A stretch of DNA of 5,299 nucleotides from Holosporaceae bacterium. GTDB taxonomy: Bacteria > Pseudomonadota > Alphaproteobacteria > UBA3830. Shown here in pieces: positions 1 through 5,012 of this stretch. Numbering within the stretch: position 1 is the first letter of the stretch; each line of letters starts with the position of its first letter. Location of the stretch: assembly GCA_031284345.1 (NCBI GenBank), contig JAITAC010000116.1, positions 1 to 5,299 of the forward strand. The letters are read 5' to 3'. A model generated the notes under the pieces. It worked only from the letters and a program-made list of their open reading frames with translations, did no database searches and was not told where the DNA came from. A program made the position numbers and the translations under genes.

Positions 1-24
1 CAATAATAACGATTTCCTCGACAT
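1..24 (-). CDS. Start of an unidentified gene running off the left edge
   Basis: Only eight codons are visible, reading MSRKSLLL, and the frame is still open at the window edge. The start is chosen because the ATG at 24 lies five bases after AGGGG of an AGGGGTGA Shine-Dalgarno, and a TTGCAA-17-TATGAT promoter lies just upstream, giving a leader of roughly 20-25 bases. One or two basic residues followed by leucines would suit the beginning of a signal peptide or membrane anchor, but eight residues are far too few to assign a family. It has the same orientation as every other supported gene in the window and its own promoter, so it need not be transcribed with the gene at 557-1651. Confidence 0.55.
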
Positions 25-26
25 TG

Positions 27-34
27 TCACCCCT
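27..34 (-). promoter_or_regulatory. Ribosome binding site AGGGGTGA for the left-edge gene
   Basis: AGGGGTGA closely matches the anti-Shine-Dalgarno complement AGGAGGTGA and sits at normal spacing from the ATG at 24. It is the main reason for accepting such a short visible coding piece as real. Confidence 0.55.
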
Positions 35-53
35 ACATAAACTATTACGGCTT

Positions 54-82
54 ATCATAACATTATCGGCAAATCCTTGCAA
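54..82 (-). promoter_or_regulatory. Sigma70-type promoter for the left-edge gene
   Basis: A -35 box TTGCAA (77-82, 4/6 match to TTGACA) and a -10 box TATGAT (54-59, 5/6 match to TATAAT) are separated by exactly 17 bases. Transcription would start near 47, about 23 bases ahead of the ATG at 24. Such matches are common by chance in AT-rich DNA, but the position relative to a strong Shine-Dalgarno supports it. Confidence 0.45.
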
Positions 83-103
83 GACTAAATCGCTATTTAA
101 TAG

Positions 104-469
104 TGGGATTTGGTATAAGATTAATTTATAAAAAAAATACCGCCGTGAGGAAGAGGATTTCTGTGCCGCAGCAATGCTGAACTTTCATGCAGCTAAATTC
201 ATCCGCTGATTTTCAGAAGTACAAAGCCTATCTTGGATAGTTTATACTGAGACTTGCTATCATTACGGGACTGTTGGGATCCAAGAATTCTCTACGACAA
301 AAGCGTTTTCGACACAAATGCCTCCAGAATAAAATTCTAGACATCAACAATCCCATTATCAAAGATCATCTTCATCCAAAACTCTCGCCAATACTCGATT
401 TCGAAAGAATTCTATAAAATTGCCTTCTAATCGAAAAAACAATGGCCTGTGTTATTATAGCAGATCCCA
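104..469. mobile_element. Candidate 366-bp inverted-repeat element (decayed IS or MITE-like)
   Basis: The two ends read inward as TGGGATTTGGTATAA (104-118, plus strand) and TGGGATCTGCTATAA (469-455, minus strand), which match at 13 of 15 positions. Each differs by one base from the consensus TGGGATCTGGTATAA. The interior has no long open frame on either strand. The longest stretches I could follow are short stop-to-stop pieces without recognisable motifs. No target duplication is apparent: the flanks are AATAG on the left and TCTCT on the right. A decayed insertion sequence or a non-autonomous derivative explains the paired ends best, but the family cannot be named. The alternative is a chance inverted repeat in intergenic DNA. 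Confidence 0.35.
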
Positions 470-544
470 TCTCTGATTTGCCATTGTCGACTGGACAGCG
501 ACTGATACAGCACGCATTCCGCAAGTTTTTTGGATAATTCAAAA

Positions 545-559
545 TGGGATCTGGTATTA
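545..559 (+). repeat. Third copy of the 15-bp end motif, overlapping a stop codon
   Basis: TGGGATCTGGTATTA again differs by one base from the consensus TGGGATCTGGTATAA found at 104-118 and, inverted, at 455-469. Its ATGGGATCTG core (544-553) forms an exact 10-base inverted repeat with 461-470. Its last three bases are the complement of the TAA stop (557-559) of the neighbouring protein gene, so the motif supplies that gene's end. Confidence 0.5.
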
Positions 560-1651
560 TCTCCTCTTTACAACAGTAGTAGTAGTAGTAGTCTTTGGCG
601 CCGTCGTTGTAGTTGTTGTTGGCGCCGTCGTTACTGTTGTTTTCGCTGATGCTGCTGCTTGTGCCGCTGTTTGAGCTGCTACGTTAGCTACCGCTGCTTG
701 AGTCGCTGCTTGAGTCGCTGTTTGAGCCGCTACTGCTTTAGTTGCATCCGCTTGAATCACCGCTTGTTGAGCTAGTATAGCATGAGACGTCGCAGCCGTT
801 GCCGCAGCTTGAGCCTCTATCGCTGCTTGTTGAGTTGTAGTTGCCACAACTGGCTGCGCTGCCACAACTGGCTGTGCAATCGGCTGTGCAATCGGCTGTG
901 CAATCGGCTGCACGATCTGCTGTGCAATTGGCTGCGCAATTGGCTGCGCAATCTGCTGCATTGCCGCCTGTTGCTGTGCTTGCGCTCTTTGGGTTAGTGC
1001 CATTGCTACTTTGTTTTTTAATTCTAGCAAACTATTAACAAAATAAATTGAATACTCTACTATTGGCGACATGCCTACTGCCGTCTGTTGTGCTATCCGC
1101 TGCGGCAAAATTATTGAGTTTACAGTTTGTTCAAATGCAGACAGTGCCGTCGTAAATTTACTAAAAACGGTTTGATCCTTGAATGCCACATGCGCCATCG
1201 ATCCTGCACTATAGAGGTTGCAGGCTTGGTTATAGGCTGCCGTTGCTGCTACTATGGAACCCGCTACTTTCAATACTTTTTCCGACTGAACGTCATCTCT
1301 TTCGGACTGACTGATGTCAAGCGCTGCCTTGGCTGCATTGTCAAGATATGTGTTAAAAGCATTAAACTCACCTTTTCCAGATGTGCCAAATACAGCAATC
1401 GAGTCCGTAGAAGGGGAAGACAATGACTTAATAGCATTTAGATAAGCTGTTTGCAGAGTTTTTGCTTGCTTCTTGAGATTTTTCAGTGACGTCTCAAGAT
1501 TCTTGAAAGAAGTCTTGTGGTCGCCCCATGTCGACTGAAAAAGCGACGATACCGCCGTATTACCACGCGAAAATATCCACGCTTCAACATTGTCGCTCAT
1601 TTCAAACGCAAATAATGCTGCTAACGTGGCTCCTATTATTAACTTTTTCAT
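557..1651 (-). CDS. Exported protein with Gln/Ala/Pro- and Thr-rich repeat tail
   Basis: I do not recognise the family of this 364-residue protein. Residues 1-24 look like a signal peptide: two lysines, a hydrophobic core, then VEA as a likely signal peptidase I site before Trp25. Residues 25-225 are a mixed, probably helical region with a lysine-rich amphipathic stretch at about 45-75 and a single cysteine at 144. From about 225 the chain is low complexity: IAQP-type tetrapeptides (233-260), a QPVVA duplication (260-270), Ala/Gln-rich sequence (275-335), then Thr runs and a basic KRR end. The start is firm, with AGGAGG five bases before the ATG. The tail resembles repeat-rich stalk or linker segments of cell-surface proteins, so an exported or surface role is inferred. 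No lipobox or LPXTG is seen. The stop codon lies inside a dispersed repeat motif, so the present C-terminus may be secondary. Confidence 0.85.
   Translation of the reverse strand: MKKLIIGATLAALFAFEMSDNVEAWIFSRGNTAVSSLFQSTWGDHKTSFKNLETSLKNLKKQAKTLQTAYLNAIKSLSSPSTDSIAVFGTSGKGEFNAFNTYLDNAAKAALDISQSERDDVQSEKVLKVAGSIVAATAAYNQACNLYSAGSMAHVAFKDQTVFSKFTTALSAFEQTVNSIILPQRIAQQTAVGMSPIVEYSIYFVNSLLELKNKVAMALTQRAQAQQQAAMQQIAQPIAQPIAQQIVQPIAQPIAQPIAQPVVAAQPVVATTTQQAAIEAQAAATAATSHAILAQQAVIQADATKAVAAQTATQAATQAAVANVAAQTAAQAAASAKTTVTTAPTTTTTTAPKTTTTTTVVKRR
575..592 (+). repeat. Trinucleotide microsatellite (AGT)6
   Basis: Six perfect AGT units on the plus strand encode six consecutive Thr (ACT) codons near the end of the exported protein. 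Gain or loss of units would change the Thr-run length without shifting the frame. Confidence 0.95.
693..728 (+). repeat. Three 12-bp tandem units in the Ala/Gln tail
   Basis: Units GCTGCTTGAGTC, GCTGCTTGAGTC and GCTGTTTGAGCC are adjacent, and a related unit GCTGTTTGAGCT lies at 666-677. They encode the Ala/Gln/Thr pattern around residues 307-330 of the exported protein. The first two units are identical at the DNA level, which points to recent duplication rather than amino-acid bias alone. Confidence 0.85.
842..877 (+). repeat. Two 18-bp tandem units encoding AQPVVA
   Basis: TGCCACAACTGGCTGCGC (842-859) is followed directly by TGCCACAACTGGCTGTGC (860-877), with 17 of 18 bases identical. They encode the QPVVAAQPVVA segment of the exported protein. 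The unit overlaps the start of the 12-bp array and shares its CTGTGC end. Confidence 0.85.
875..958 (+). repeat. Seven 12-bp tandem units encoding the QPIA array
   Basis: Seven consecutive 12-base units follow the pattern TGCAATCGGCTG with a few substitutions (875, 887, 899, 911, 923, 935, 947). The first three are identical. On the minus strand they encode QQIA, QPIA, QPIA, QQIV and three QPIA tetrapeptides. The phase is strictly codon-preserving, so slippage would lengthen or shorten the protein in four-residue steps. Confidence 0.92.
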
Positions 1652-1656
1652 CTATT

Positions 1657-1662
1657 CCTCCT
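1657..1662 (-). promoter_or_regulatory. Consensus Shine-Dalgarno of the repeat protein gene
   Basis: AGGAGG lies five bases before the ATG at 1651. It is the strongest ribosome binding site in the window, fixes the start of the exported protein, and suggests efficient translation. Confidence 0.85.
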
Positions 1663-1667
1663 AACTT

Positions 1668-1697
1668 AATATAATCACTATAAATATAAAATGTTAA
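1668..1697 (-). promoter_or_regulatory. Possible promoter of the repeat protein gene
   Basis: TTAACA (1692-1697, 5/6) and TATATT (1668-1673, 5/6) are separated by 18 bases. The implied transcript would start only about 10 bases before the ATG, which is tight for the AGGAGG site. One of the overlapping AT-rich hexamers further upstream (TATATT or TATAGT between 1678 and 1690) could be the real -10. The gene very probably has its own promoter here, but the exact boxes are uncertain. Confidence 0.35.
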
Positions 1698-1829
1698 AAA
1701 AGTATTAATATCTGAAAAAAAATAAAAAATATCGCAAAAATATTTATCCTCAAAAATTAGAAGTTTTTTTCAAAACAAAATATTATGGAACCATTTGGAT
1801 TTGAGCTTTTTTTGCAATAGTAGAAAAAA

Positions 1830-1973
1830 TCAAACGAGGAGCCAAATATACAAATATTTGCGCCCATAATTCTGGCGCGTCAGTCCAATACAAATGCCTA
1901 TAGTCCCAATATGATCTCCCGCATACCGAATATCAACGGCTCCATTGGACAATAGTTTCGCAGCTATCAGCAT
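1830..1973 (-). CDS. Possible 47-codon gene or remnant overlapping the prmC end
   Basis: The frame opens with an ATG that overlaps the last 7 bases of prmC and ends at a TGA, giving 47 residues from MLIAAKLL to YIWLLV. I do not recognise it. Three points favour coding. The segment has a balanced base composition like the neighbouring genes, and this ends abruptly at its stop, where the AT-rich spacer begins. Its start-stop overlap with prmC suits translational coupling. The predicted peptide is a plausible mix of hydrophobic and polar residues. Against it, the Shine-Dalgarno is weak (GGGTGG about 13 bases upstream), the peptide is short, and an equally long stop-free frame exists on the opposite strand. 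It could be the tail of a degraded gene that once followed prmC. Confidence 0.3.
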   Translation of the reverse strand: MLIAAKLLSNGAVDIRYAGDHIGTIGICIGLTRQNYGRKYLYIWLLV

Positions 1974-2809
1974 CGGAAAGCATATACCACCCGATCCAGC
2001 ATTTGCAAATCCTTTTCCACCGATATGCTTCCGTAACCCACCGCCTCCAGAATGCGAGCGACGTCAACAGCTTGATCGCACCCTATCTCCAAAAATATCA
2101 TGCCGCCTTTTTTTAAAATTTTTTGGGACACTTGCGCGATTTGAACATAGGCGTCCAATCCGTTCGCTCCACCATCCAGCGCTTCCGGCGGATCGTATTT
2201 CCGGACACTCTCCTCCAGCAGAGCGATATCCTGGGTCCTTACGTAGGGCGGATTGCTGACAACAACGTCACAGGGCGCTGTCATAATGTCCAACGGATCA
2301 TTCCAGCTGGCGTTCAAAAACGTTGCCCCCTTAACTCCCAGCATTTGCCGATTGTGAATGGCAACGTCCACCGCCTTTGCGCTTATGTCAATCCCAATGC
2401 CAGTGGATTTTTTAAATTCATGCAACAAGCTAAGTAAAATGCATCCGCTGCCGGCGCCAAAATCGAAAAATTTCAGTTGATCCGCCGGATTGAAATGCCG
2501 CAGCACCAGCTCTATGATCAATTCCGTCTCCGGCCTCGGATCCAAAACGCTTTCGTTCACAAAAAAATCGTACTTCCAGAAAGATTTTCTATGGATAATC
2601 TTGGAAATGGGCTCTTGGGCTTCATATCGGCATAACATATTAATAAAGCAAGCATGCTCCTCCGGCGTAAAAAATAGCTCGCTTCCGTGAAAAAACACAT
2701 TCTCATAGGAAGTTCCTTTAAGATGAGCGATTATGCGTCTGATATCCCGAATGGAATTTCCATCTGCGTGCCTCTTTAATAATGTATCTATATTTATTGC
2801 GTTTTCCAT
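1967..2809 (-). CDS. prmC: Peptide chain release factor N5-glutamine methyltransferase
   Basis: PrmC (HemK) uses S-adenosylmethionine to methylate the glutamine of the GGQ motif in release factors RF1 and RF2, which improves peptide release at stop codons. At 280 residues it has the usual family length. The N-terminal helical substrate-binding part covers about 1-85. The bridge motif DPRPETE lies at 90-96, the AdoMet-binding glycine-rich loop FGAGSGC at 117-123, an acidic ribose contact region near Asp141, and the catalytic NPPY at 186-189. The C-terminal KDLQMLDRVV is also typical. The ATG is preceded by AGGG, which overlaps the TAG stop of the upstream protease, so translation is probably coupled. 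prfA, a frequent neighbour, is not in this window. All key residues are present and the gene looks functional. Confidence 0.96.
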   Translation of the reverse strand: MENAINIDTLLKRHADGNSIRDIRRIIAHLKGTSYENVFFHGSELFFTPEEHACFINMLCRYEAQEPISKIIHRKSFWKYDFFVNESVLDPRPETELIIELVLRHFNPADQLKFFDFGAGSGCILLSLLHEFKKSTGIGIDISAKAVDVAIHNRQMLGVKGATFLNASWNDPLDIMTAPCDVVVSNPPYVRTQDIALLEESVRKYDPPEALDGGANGLDAYVQIAQVSQKILKKGGMIFLEIGCDQAVDVARILEAVGYGSISVEKDLQMLDRVVYAFRC

Positions 2810-2816
2810 ACCAGCC

Positions 2817-4142
2817 CTATGGCGACATAAGCGACGGAGGAAGAAGCTCTAGCTGGTAATCGCGTTCAAGCAGTTCCTTCAGATATTTTGCCTTTTTTAT
2901 GAATGATGCGTCTGTTTTTTTATCCATTTTTTTCAGACTGCTCTCCAGAAACTCGTGGGCTTTTCGATAATTTTTCTGAAGCATGTATTCACGGGCCAGC
3001 ATCAGCAGCGACACGCCTTCGCGTCCTTTTTGTCCATAGGCTTTGGCCAGCAATCGGAATACGTTTTCGTTCAGACAATCCACATATTTGGCCGATTCCA
3101 GAATGGAGATCGCCGTATCAATATTCTTCCCCAATTCCAGCAGAGCGTTGGCATAGTCTATTTTTATCAGCGTATTGGTACCACTATTGCAGATGGTCTC
3201 GTATATTTTTACGGCTTCCGCTATCTTGCCTGATTCATATAGCATTTGGGCCATCGCTTCTTTGTGGTAGATGTCGTTGGAGGCGGCCAATCCTTGCATA
3301 ATCTGCAATGCATTCGCCGTCTTGCCGATTTTATGCAAATAAATGGCCTTTATATAAGGATCTGTCGGCATTAGCGATCTGCAATCTATCGGCTTCAAAT
3401 AGGCTTTTAGCTTGGCTATAAGTCGGCTGTATTTCCCGGCCATTTTTTCATCGACGATCCGTCCTTGTTTCTGCGTGCAAAATTTTCTCATGGCTGAAAT
3501 TCTAGTGGTGGCCGGCGGATGCGACCTTACATAAGTAGGTAAATTGGAGCCTCCGTTCAGAATGTCCATGTGATCAAATTCGTAAAATACCTCCATCAAT
3601 ACTTCCGGCGAATAATCCATCTTCAGAAGATAGGATGCGGCAAGAGCATCTGCCGCAAATTCCTCATCCCGCGAGTACTTGAGAAAAAATCTCTCGTCTG
3701 ACATGGCGTATCCTAACATAATGGCCATAGCGTCCGGTGACCCAGAAAGCGTCGCTCCTATTATGGTGGCAATCATGGCGGCCATAAGATTCATGCTCCT
3801 GGTTTGCATTACCCGCATAAGTCGATCCACATGCCCCGCCGCTATGTGCGCCGTCTCGTGACACAAAACCCCAACAATATGTAGCGGATTCTTGAATTTT
3901 AACAATAACCCCGAATGAATAAAAATATGCCCGTTGCCAACGGTAAACGCATTTATACTATTGGAATTTATTACATATATTCTCACACACTCCGGATTTA
4001 ATCCCGCTACTCTAAATATAGGCTTCGCCATTTCGGTTAGCGTCTCTTCAATTTCGGCGTCGCGGATAATCGTAATCTCCTCTTCCTTGCCGCTTACGGC
4101 AAAAAATACCGAAAACATAACAATCGCCCCAATAAATTTCAT
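2817..4142 (-). CDS. Exported M48-family zinc metalloprotease with TPR-like region
   Basis: This 441-residue protein resembles the BepA/YfgC group of periplasmic M48 peptidases, which degrade or help assemble outer-membrane proteins. Residues 1-18 form a short signal peptide (MKFIGAIVMF, then a hydrophobic core). The zinc site is visible as HETAH at 95-99, followed by a helical stretch at 115-148 and the third ligand in SRDEEFAAD (Glu161, with Asp165). SHPP at 207-210 is the usual motif closing the catalytic domain. Residues about 260-430 are helical repeats of TPR character (for example 290-318 and 322-350), expected to bind partner proteins. The gene starts 4 bases after the gmk stop, with AAGGGGA 13 bases upstream inside the gmk end, and ends 7 bases before prmC. 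I do not give a symbol because orthology to bepA cannot be settled by eye. Confidence 0.93.
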   Translation of the reverse strand: MKFIGAIVMFSVFFAVSGKEEEITIIRDAEIEETLTEMAKPIFRVAGLNPECVRIYVINSNSINAFTVGNGHIFIHSGLLLKFKNPLHIVGVLCHETAHIAAGHVDRLMRVMQTRSMNLMAAMIATIIGATLSGSPDAMAIMLGYAMSDERFFLKYSRDEEFAADALAASYLLKMDYSPEVLMEVFYEFDHMDILNGGSNLPTYVRSHPPATTRISAMRKFCTQKQGRIVDEKMAGKYSRLIAKLKAYLKPIDCRSLMPTDPYIKAIYLHKIGKTANALQIMQGLAASNDIYHKEAMAQMLYESGKIAEAVKIYETICNSGTNTLIKIDYANALLELGKNIDTAISILESAKYVDCLNENVFRLLAKAYGQKGREGVSLLMLAREYMLQKNYRKAHEFLESSLKKMDKKTDASFIKKAKYLKELLERDYQLELLPPSLMSP

Positions 4143-4146
4143 GATG

Positions 4147-4716
4147 TTAGTTGATTCCCCTTATTTGGTTTATGGTTGCCAGCATATCTGATGCCGTTTC
4201 AACCATATCATCGTTTTGGTAAATATATTGAAAACAAAAACGGTACGATAGATCTTTTTCCGCCATCGCTAGACGATTGATTATGACCTCTTCGGAATCC
4301 ATTTTGCGCGATCTTATGCGCTGCTCCAGAACCTCCATCGATGGCGGCGTAATGAAAAAACCAAAAACATTATGAAAAAATATTTTTTGGATTTTTAAAA
4401 ATCCCTGCCAATTGATTATCAATATAATATCACATCCGGCATTGATTTTTTCAAAAATGCTCGACGCCAAAATGCCGTAATAATTTCCGTAAACTTCGGA
4501 AAATTCTACAAAATCATCGTTTTTTATGTGATTCATAAAATCCTCTCGGGAGATGAAAATATAATCGATACCGGGAATTTCATTGCTCCTCATGGGACGT
4601 GTGGTGCAGGTTATTATCTTCGATAAGGAATCATCAATTTTCAAAATCTCGTCTACCACAGACGTTTTTCCCACGCCAGATGGGCCAGAAACTACAAATA
4701 AAAATCCTTTTCGCAT
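4147..4716 (-). CDS. gmk: Guanylate kinase with altered guanine-contact residues
   Basis: Guanylate kinase transfers phosphate from ATP to GMP to make GDP in the cytoplasm. The 189 residues include the P-loop GPSGVGKT (11-18), TTRPMR (38-43) with the two GMP-phosphate arginines, DYIF (51-54), EFSEVYGNYYG (71-81), and the ATP-side signature RKMDSEEVIINRL (137-149). The ATG at 4716 is preferred over an in-frame TTG at 4731 because family members begin close to this GxLFVVSGPSG position, GGGA lies nine bases upstream, and the likely transcription start near 4737 leaves no room for the TTG. Notable changes: the usual LDIDxQG reads LIINWQG (99-105), losing both aspartates, and the usual YYGT/S reads YYGI (79-82). 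The protein is first in a tight gmk-protease-prmC run. Confidence 0.95.
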   Translation of the reverse strand: MRKGFLFVVSGPSGVGKTSVVDEILKIDDSLSKIITCTTRPMRSNEIPGIDYIFISREDFMNHIKNDDFVEFSEVYGNYYGILASSIFEKINAGCDIILIINWQGFLKIQKIFFHNVFGFFITPPSMEVLEQRIRSRKMDSEEVIINRLAMAEKDLSYRFCFQYIYQNDDMVETASDMLATINQIRGIN

Positions 4717-4743
4717 GTATAATAGTCCCAATAATTTCAGATT

Positions 4744-4771
4744 ATCATAGCACAGAGTAGACTACTGGAAA
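4744..4771 (-). promoter_or_regulatory. Likely promoter of the gmk-protease-prmC operon
   Basis: The -10 box TATGAT (4744-4749, 5/6) carries a TGC extension directly upstream, forming an extended -10 element. TTTCCA (4766-4771, 4/6) lies 16 bases upstream as a weak -35. The spacer contains a small dyad AGTAGTCTACT. Transcription would start near 4737 and give a leader of about 20 bases ahead of the gmk ATG. No internal promoter is needed because the following gaps are 4 and 7 bases. Confidence 0.45.
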
Positions 4772-4806
4772 ATAACAAGGCTAAAAGACTTCCATCTCGC
4801 TCTCCC

Positions 4807-4833
4807 ACGGATTCTACAACACATTGATTCTGA
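4807..4833 (+). repeat. Spaced direct repeat, copy 1
   Basis: ACGGATT and TTGATTCTGA are separated by ten bases, exactly as in the copy at 4983-5009. The two 27-base copies share 21 positions, with the outer blocks identical and the centre mostly different. This copy lies about 35 bases upstream of the gmk promoter. Confidence 0.45.
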
Positions 4834-4867
4834 AATGTATTTTTGCTTTTTTATCGGTTTTTTTTAT

Positions 4868-4882
4868 GGAGTTTTAAACTCC
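4868..4882. repeat. Palindrome GGAGTTTTAAACTCC
   Basis: Two exact 7-base arms flank one central base. As RNA it would form at best a six-pair stem with a three-base loop. It is not followed by a U-run in either direction: on the plus strand the T-run lies before it. It is therefore not a standard terminator. A protein-binding dyad or IS debris are both possible. Confidence 0.4.
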
Positions 4883-4982
4883 TGGTGTGCGCCGACGCCT
4901 CTTCCACCAATTCGCATAATAGCAGAAAAATGTAAAATTTTCGTTAACGGCGAAATCTTTTTATAAATTAACTTAGCACACT

Positions 4983-5009
4983 ACGGATTACAGCAGACCT
5001 TGATTCTGA
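4983..5009 (+). repeat. Spaced direct repeat, copy 2, at the transposase breakpoint
   Basis: This is the second ACGGATT-N10-TTGATTCTGA copy, 176 bases from the first and in the same orientation. It begins three bases beyond the stop codon that ends the transposase fragment, so it lies where recognisable IS30 homology is lost. Confidence 0.45.
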
Positions 5010-5012
5010 GAC

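Larger units (their letters stand above)
1652..1829. other. AT-rich spacer between prmC region and repeat protein gene
   Basis: This stretch is mostly A and T, with many homopolymer runs of five to eight. It contrasts with the more balanced composition of 1830-1966 and of prmC, so it looks truly non-coding. It contains the Shine-Dalgarno and promoter candidates of the repeat protein gene. A weak all-AT stem (minus strand, AAATAT and ATATTT around the 7-base loop TTTTGCG, about 1721-1739) followed by a T-rich run could act as a poor terminator for the upstream operon. No stable GC-rich hairpin is present. Confidence 0.6.
4772..4982. other. Gene-free interval upstream of gmk
   Basis: No frame longer than about 30 codons looks coding here. 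The interval holds one copy of the spaced direct repeat, the 15-base palindrome, and a TGCTATTAT extended -10-like sequence on the minus strand (about 4917-4925) with no convincing -35. Short frames on the minus strand just after that sequence (for example 17 codons beginning MRIGG) have no recognisable Shine-Dalgarno. Given the truncated transposase next door, this is probably a mix of gmk upstream DNA and IS-associated debris. Confidence 0.5.

Noticed and set aside
140..200. Plus-strand peptide fragment EEEDFCAAAMLNFHAAKFIR inside the candidate element as a transposase tail
   Set aside because: It vaguely recalls transposase C-termini, but there is no diagnostic residue, no start, and stops follow immediately. 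Its position next to the left end does not suit a C-terminus reading rightward.
875..958. CRISPR-like array
   Set aside because: Units are 12 bases, contiguous and without spacers, and they encode an in-frame peptide repeat.
782..1038. Plus-strand open frames across the repeat tail of the exported protein
   Set aside because: They are produced by the repetitive codons of the minus-strand gene, giving Cys/Arg/Leu- or Ala/Gln-rich nonsense, and lack a credible ribosome binding site.
1900..1910. ATAGTCCCAAT repeated exactly at 4722-4732
   Set aside because: An 11-base match is expected a few times by chance in 5.3 kb, and the contexts (small frame after prmC, gmk leader) are unrelated.
1945..4191. 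Several plus-strand frames of 60-130 codons opposite prmC, the protease and gmk
   Set aside because: The minus-strand genes have complete family motifs over the same bases. The plus-strand products show no domain and are typical antisense shadows.
4717..4731. TTG at 4731 as the gmk start
   Set aside because: It would add five residues not expected in the family and leave only about six bases of leader from the likely promoter. The ATG at 4716 fits better.
4861..4890. Rho-independent terminator at the GGAGTTTTAAACTCC palindrome
   Set aside because: The T-run precedes the palindrome on the plus strand and is an A-run after it on the minus strand, so neither orientation gives a stem followed by U residues.
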